NCBI GenBank assembly: GCA_964424125.1
Contig: CAYRHS010000006.1
Location: 1 to 37,313 of the forward strand
Direction of reading: 5' to 3'
Origin: CAYRHS01 sp964424125
GTDB lineage: Bacteria; Actinomycetota; Acidimicrobiia; IMCC26256; JAOSJL01
Length of the DNA stretch: 37,313 bases
Position 1 is the stretch's first letter. Each line of letters opens with the position of its first letter. The notes under the pieces are model-generated. The model had not been told where the DNA came from and did no database searches. It saw only the letters and a list, made by a program, of their open reading frames with translations. Both the position numbers and the translations under genes were made by a program. Positions 34,702 through 37,313 of this stretch are shown here, piece after piece.

Positions 34702-35013
34702 ATGAGCGTCGTGAAGATCAACGCGATCACCGTCCCCCCCGAGCGTGCCGACGAGCTCGAGGCCCGCTTCGCGGCCCGAGCCGGCGAGGTCGCCGACGCC
34801 GAGGGCTTCGAGGCCTTCGAGCTGCTGCGCCCGCACGACGACCGTGACGTCTTCCTCGTCTACACGCGTTGGGCGTCGGAGGAGGCGTTCCGGCGCTGGG
34901 TCGAGAGCCCCGCGTTCGCCCATGGGCACAAGGCCCACGACACGGAAGGCCCGGTGGGGACGGACAGCGAGCTGTGGGGTTTCGACGTCGTGCAGCACGA
35001 GGACGCGCCCTGA
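34702..35013 (+). CDS. mhuD: Haem-degrading monooxygenase (MhuD-like, ABM fold)
   Basis: This 103-residue dimeric ferredoxin-like protein of the antibiotic-monooxygenase fold resembles mycobacterial MhuD: VVKINAITVP with Asn7, FELLRPHDDRDVFLVYTRWASEEAFRRWVESPAF with the tryptophan expected near the haem, and AHGHKAH with the candidate haem-ligand histidine. MhuD opens haem in the cytosol and frees iron without releasing CO. A short relative of IsdG or a plain quinol monooxygenase is possible, but the Asn, Trp and His positions support haem. Its stop overlaps the following membrane gene. Confidence 0.85.
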   Translation: MSVVKINAITVPPERADELEARFAARAGEVADAEGFEAFELLRPHDDRDVFLVYTRWASEEAFRRWVESPAFAHGHKAHDTEGPVGTDSELWGFDVVQHEDAP

Positions 35014-35378
35014 GCGCAATCCGGGAGTTCCACGGCATCTGGGGCTACGTCGTGATCGTGGCCAACGGTGTCGCGGGCGCGGTCGCGCTCGCTGCCTGGA
35101 GGCTGGCGCGCCTGCGCGGGCGCGTGGTCTGGGGAGTGACGATCGGAGCGGAGGTTGCGATCCTGCTGCAGGTCCTCACCGGCGTGATCCTTGTCAGCAG
35201 CGGCGACTATCCGGGCGTCGAGCGATTCCACATGTTCTACGGCTTCGTCGCGTTCATCACCGTCGGGCTCGCGTACTCGTACCGGTACGCGATGCGCGGG
35301 CGGCTCGAGCTGATGTACGGGCTGGTGGGGTTCTTCCTGATGGGTGTGGGGATCCGGGCGCTCCTGCAGGTGACATGA
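35010..35378 (+). CDS. Small four-helix membrane protein, unknown family
   Basis: This protein of about 122 residues has four hydrophobic helices (about residues 9-26, 38-58, 66-85 and 97-118) and short loops. The frame has no ATG. The start is probably CTG 35010, which overlaps the preceding stop in the same way (CTGA) as the ATGA overlap at its own end; GTG 34974 is an alternative. The N-terminal AIREFHGIWGYVVIVANGVAG and histidines such as HMFYGF suggest haem- or copper-linked membrane proteins, but this is not firm. Sandwiched between a haem oxygenase and Ddl. Confidence 0.65.
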   Translation: MSAIREFHGIWGYVVIVANGVAGAVALAAWRLARLRGRVVWGVTIGAEVAILLQVLTGVILVSSGDYPGVERFHMFYGFVAFITVGLAYSYRYAMRGRLELMYGLVGFFLMGVGIRALLQVT

Positions 35379-36529
35379 CGGTGAGCGCGTCGAATCCGTC
35401 ACCGCGGCTCCGGGTGCTGCTCCTCTTCGGCGGCCGCTCGGCCGAGCATGACGTCTCGCGGGTCACCGCGGTCGCGGTTGCCCGCGCGCTCGACCCGGAG
35501 CGCTACGAGGTGATACCGGTCGCGATCGCCAAGGACGGACGTTGGCTGTTCGCCCACGAGGCGCGGGCCGCACTCGAGGCCGGACCGGAGTCGTTGCCGG
35601 ACGCGTTCGTCGTCGGTGGTGAACCCGTCACCCAGCTCGCCGATCCCACCAGCCCGCATCTCGTCCCGCTCAAACGCGGAATCGACGTCTCGGGCAGCAC
35701 CGACATCGACGTCGTGTTCCCGCTGCTGCACGGGCCGTACGGCGAGGACGGCACCGTGCAGGGGCTCTTCGAGCTCGCCGGTCTCGCCTACGTGGGCTCG
35801 GGGGTGTTGGGCTCCGCCGTCGCGATGGACAAGGTGATGGCGAAACGGGCGTTCGCCGGCGCGGGCGTCCCGTCCGTGTCGTGGGTGGCGCACCGGGACG
35901 GAGAAGACCGCGCCGAGCTGGCGGATCGGGTCGGAACCGAGCTGGGCTACCCGTGCTTCGTCAAGCCGGCCAACATGGGGTCCTCGATCGGGGTCACCAA
36001 GGTGACCGACCCTGCGGGTCTCCCGGGCGCGCTCGACGAGGCCGCCTCCTTCGACGAGTGGGTGCTCGTCGAAGAAGCCGTCACGGGACGGGAGATCGAG
36101 GTCGCGGTGCTCGGTGACCGTCCGCCGGAACCGTCGCTCCCGGGCGAGATCGTGCCGGGAGCCGACTTCTACACCTACACCGACAAGTACGAGGACGGCC
36201 GCGCGGAGCTGCGGGTCCCTGCGCCGCTTCCTGCCGAGCGCGTCGAGGAGGTGCGCACGCTCGCGGTGCAGGCGTTCGAGTCCTGTCGGTGTGAAGCGAT
36301 GGCGCGAGTCGACTTCTTCTTCGAGGAGCGAGGGCGTGATGGAACAACGGGGCGCGGCTTCCTGGTCAACGAGGTCAACACGATCCCCGGCTTCACGCCC
36401 ATCTCGATGTACCCGAAGCTCTGGGAAGCGACGGGTGTGCCCTATCCGGAGCTGCTCGACCGCCTGATCGCGATGGCCCTCGACCGCCGAGCACGGCGCG
36501 AGCGACGCGCGGGCCGCCAGCGCGGCTGA
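35375..36529 (+). CDS. ddl: D-alanine-D-alanine ligase
   Basis: This 384-residue ATP-grasp enzyme makes the D-Ala-D-Ala dipeptide for peptidoglycan. The N-terminal domain has LLLFGGRSAEHDVSRVTA with the substrate-binding glutamate-histidine, and LHGPYGEDGTVQGLFELAG. ATP-grasp segments are GYPCFVKPANMGSSIGVTKV and WVLVEEAVTGREIEVAVLG. The omega-loop YTYTDKYEDGRAEL keeps the KY pair typical of D-Ala-D-Ala rather than D-lactate enzymes. The metal site is ARVDFFFE and NEVNTIPGFTPISMYPKL. ATG overlaps the preceding stop (ATGA). The C-terminal end is strongly basic (RARRERRAGRQRG). Confidence 0.96.
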   Translation: MTVSASNPSPRLRVLLLFGGRSAEHDVSRVTAVAVARALDPERYEVIPVAIAKDGRWLFAHEARAALEAGPESLPDAFVVGGEPVTQLADPTSPHLVPLKRGIDVSGSTDIDVVFPLLHGPYGEDGTVQGLFELAGLAYVGSGVLGSAVAMDKVMAKRAFAGAGVPSVSWVAHRDGEDRAELADRVGTELGYPCFVKPANMGSSIGVTKVTDPAGLPGALDEAASFDEWVLVEEAVTGREIEVAVLGDRPPEPSLPGEIVPGADFYTYTDKYEDGRAELRVPAPLPAERVEEVRTLAVQAFESCRCEAMARVDFFFEERGRDGTTGRGFLVNEVNTIPGFTPISMYPKLWEATGVPYPELLDRLIAMALDRRARRERRAGRQRG

Positions 36530-36553
36530 GCGTCCGTCACGCGGGCGGGACGG

Positions 36554-36790
36554 TCAGAGGTTCACGACGGGGCAGGTGAGGGTGCGGGTGATCCCGTCGA
36601 CGAGCTGGATCTTCGAGACGACCATCTTGCCGAGCTCGTCGACCGTGTCGGCCTCGGTCTGGATGATCACGTCGTAGGGCCCGGTCACGTCCTCGGCCGA
36701 CACCACGCCGGGGATGTCGCGTGCCGCGTCGGCGACGTCGACTGCCTTCCCCACCTCGGTTTGGATCAGGACGTACGCCTTCACACCCAT
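36554..36790 (-). CDS. Stand-alone Lrp/AsnC ligand-binding (RAM) domain protein
   Basis: This 78-residue protein consists only of the effector-binding alpha-beta domain of Lrp/AsnC regulators: MGVKAYVLIQTEVGKA, then IPGVVSAEDVTGPYDVIIQTEADTVDELGKMV and the final IDGITRTLTCPVVNL. It has no helix-turn-helix. Such orphans bind amino acids or interact with full Lrp proteins. It is common next to housekeeping genes in actinobacteria. ATG 36790 is used. Confidence 0.92.
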   Translation of the reverse strand: MGVKAYVLIQTEVGKAVDVADAARDIPGVVSAEDVTGPYDVIIQTEADTVDELGKMVVSKIQLVDGITRTLTCPVVNL

Positions 36791-36864
36791 CGCGATGCCT
36801 CCTCGGTGCGACCCCCCGGCCCGAGGGATCGTAGCGGCGCGAGCGACGCAGGGGAAGGTTCGAC

Positions 36865-37313
36865 TCAGTCCTCGAGTCGCGCGCGCAGTGCTTCGAGCTC
36901 GCGGTGGAGCTCGGCGGGGAGCCGCGTCCCGAACTCGGCGAAGTGCTCCTCGATGCGCGGGAGCTCGTGCTGCCACTCATCGGGATCGACTCGGAGAACC
37001 TCTGCGAGCTGCTCGGCGCTCATCTCGAGGCCGTCGGTGTCCAGATCCTCGGGGTGGGGGACGTTCCCGATCGGCGTTGCTGCCGTCCCCGCGCGCCCGT
37101 CGATGCGGTCGACGATCCAGGCGAGGACGCGTGCGTTGTCGCCGAATCCGGGCCAGAGGAACTTGCCGTCGGCGTCCTTGCGGAACCAGTTGACCCCGAA
37201 GATGTGCGGCAGCTTGGACTCGTCGGTCCGCTCGGTCATGGAGAGCCAGTGGCCGAAGTAGTCGGCCATGTTGTATCCGCAGAACGGCAGCATCGCGAAT
37301 GGGTCGCGACGCA
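36865..37313 (-). CDS. pckG: Phosphoenolpyruvate carboxykinase (GTP), C-terminal part
   Basis: This is the C-terminal 149 residues of GTP-type PEP carboxykinase, which converts oxaloacetate to PEP for gluconeogenesis. The frame continues through the right edge of the window. RRDPFAMLPFCGYNMADYFGHWL near the start, IFGVNWFRKDADGKFLWPGFGDNARVLAWIVDR in the middle (nucleotide-binding lobe) and the helical end match the family closely. The gene is minus strand and is cut by the window edge. Confidence 0.95.
   Translation of the reverse strand, partial: RRDPFAMLPFCGYNMADYFGHWLSMTERTDESKLPHIFGVNWFRKDADGKFLWPGFGDNARVLAWIVDRIDGRAGTAATPIGNVPHPEDLDTDGLEMSAEQLAEVLRVDPDEWQHELPRIEEHFAEFGTRLPAELHRELEALRARLED

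Overview
This is a GC-rich window, packed with genes on both strands and frequent 1-4 base start/stop overlaps. It suggests an actinobacterium: there is a UvrD2-type helicase with a C-terminal HRDC region, an F420/PPOX-type protein, a PAC2 protein, a MhuD-like haem oxygenase, a zinc-ribbon adenylate cyclase with a STAND-type ATPase region, and a GTP-type PEP carboxykinase. A marine or other salt-exposed member of the Acidimicrobiia is my guess and is not proven. A run of ten Ns and several damaged genes show draft, probably metagenome-derived, sequence.

Region by region. Bases 1-2241 hold the end of an ectoine/hydroxyectoine operon (ectB partial, ectC, ectD). A CAT-anticodon tRNA follows at 2566-2638. 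Bases 2692-10501 hold the most interesting block: a stand-alone B12-binding mutase subunit on the minus strand and, divergent from it, a tight plus-strand operon of two crotonases, two acyl-CoA dehydrogenases, a very divergent B12-dependent acyl-CoA mutase large subunit and an acyl-CoA ligase. This looks like a complete route for activating, isomerising and oxidising an unusual carboxylic acid. The mutase lacks the substrate-selecting residues of the known methylmalonyl-, isobutyryl- and 2-hydroxyisobutyryl-CoA mutases.

Bases 10613-15935 hold a decayed FAD monooxygenase, a PAP2 phosphatase, a lipoprotein that joins tandem repeats to a GH43-like glycosidase domain, a secreted propeller-like protein and a tiny membrane protein. 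Bases 15946-20516 (minus) carry a zinc alcohol dehydrogenase coupled to a large adenylate cyclase/STAND protein. Bases 20639-24380 hold a small lipoprotein, a pterin dehydratase, an NTF2-like membrane protein, a PPOX protein, a MobA-like protein and a second mutase large subunit with isobutyryl-CoA mutase signature residues. Bases 24442-25985 hold a damaged MacS-like kinase/response regulator pair whose lesions leave one long chimeric reading frame.

Bases 25998-37313 are mostly housekeeping: LemA-like protein, thermonuclease, a sigma-region-4-like protein, UvrD2, a mini-zincin, a PH/SHOCT membrane protein, a BtuF-like protein, galactokinase, a DUF6159-like membrane protein, PAC2, a MhuD-like haem oxygenase coupled to a membrane protein and Ddl, a lone RAM domain and the C-terminus of PEP carboxykinase. 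I saw no CRISPR array, insertion sequence, phage gene or rRNA.
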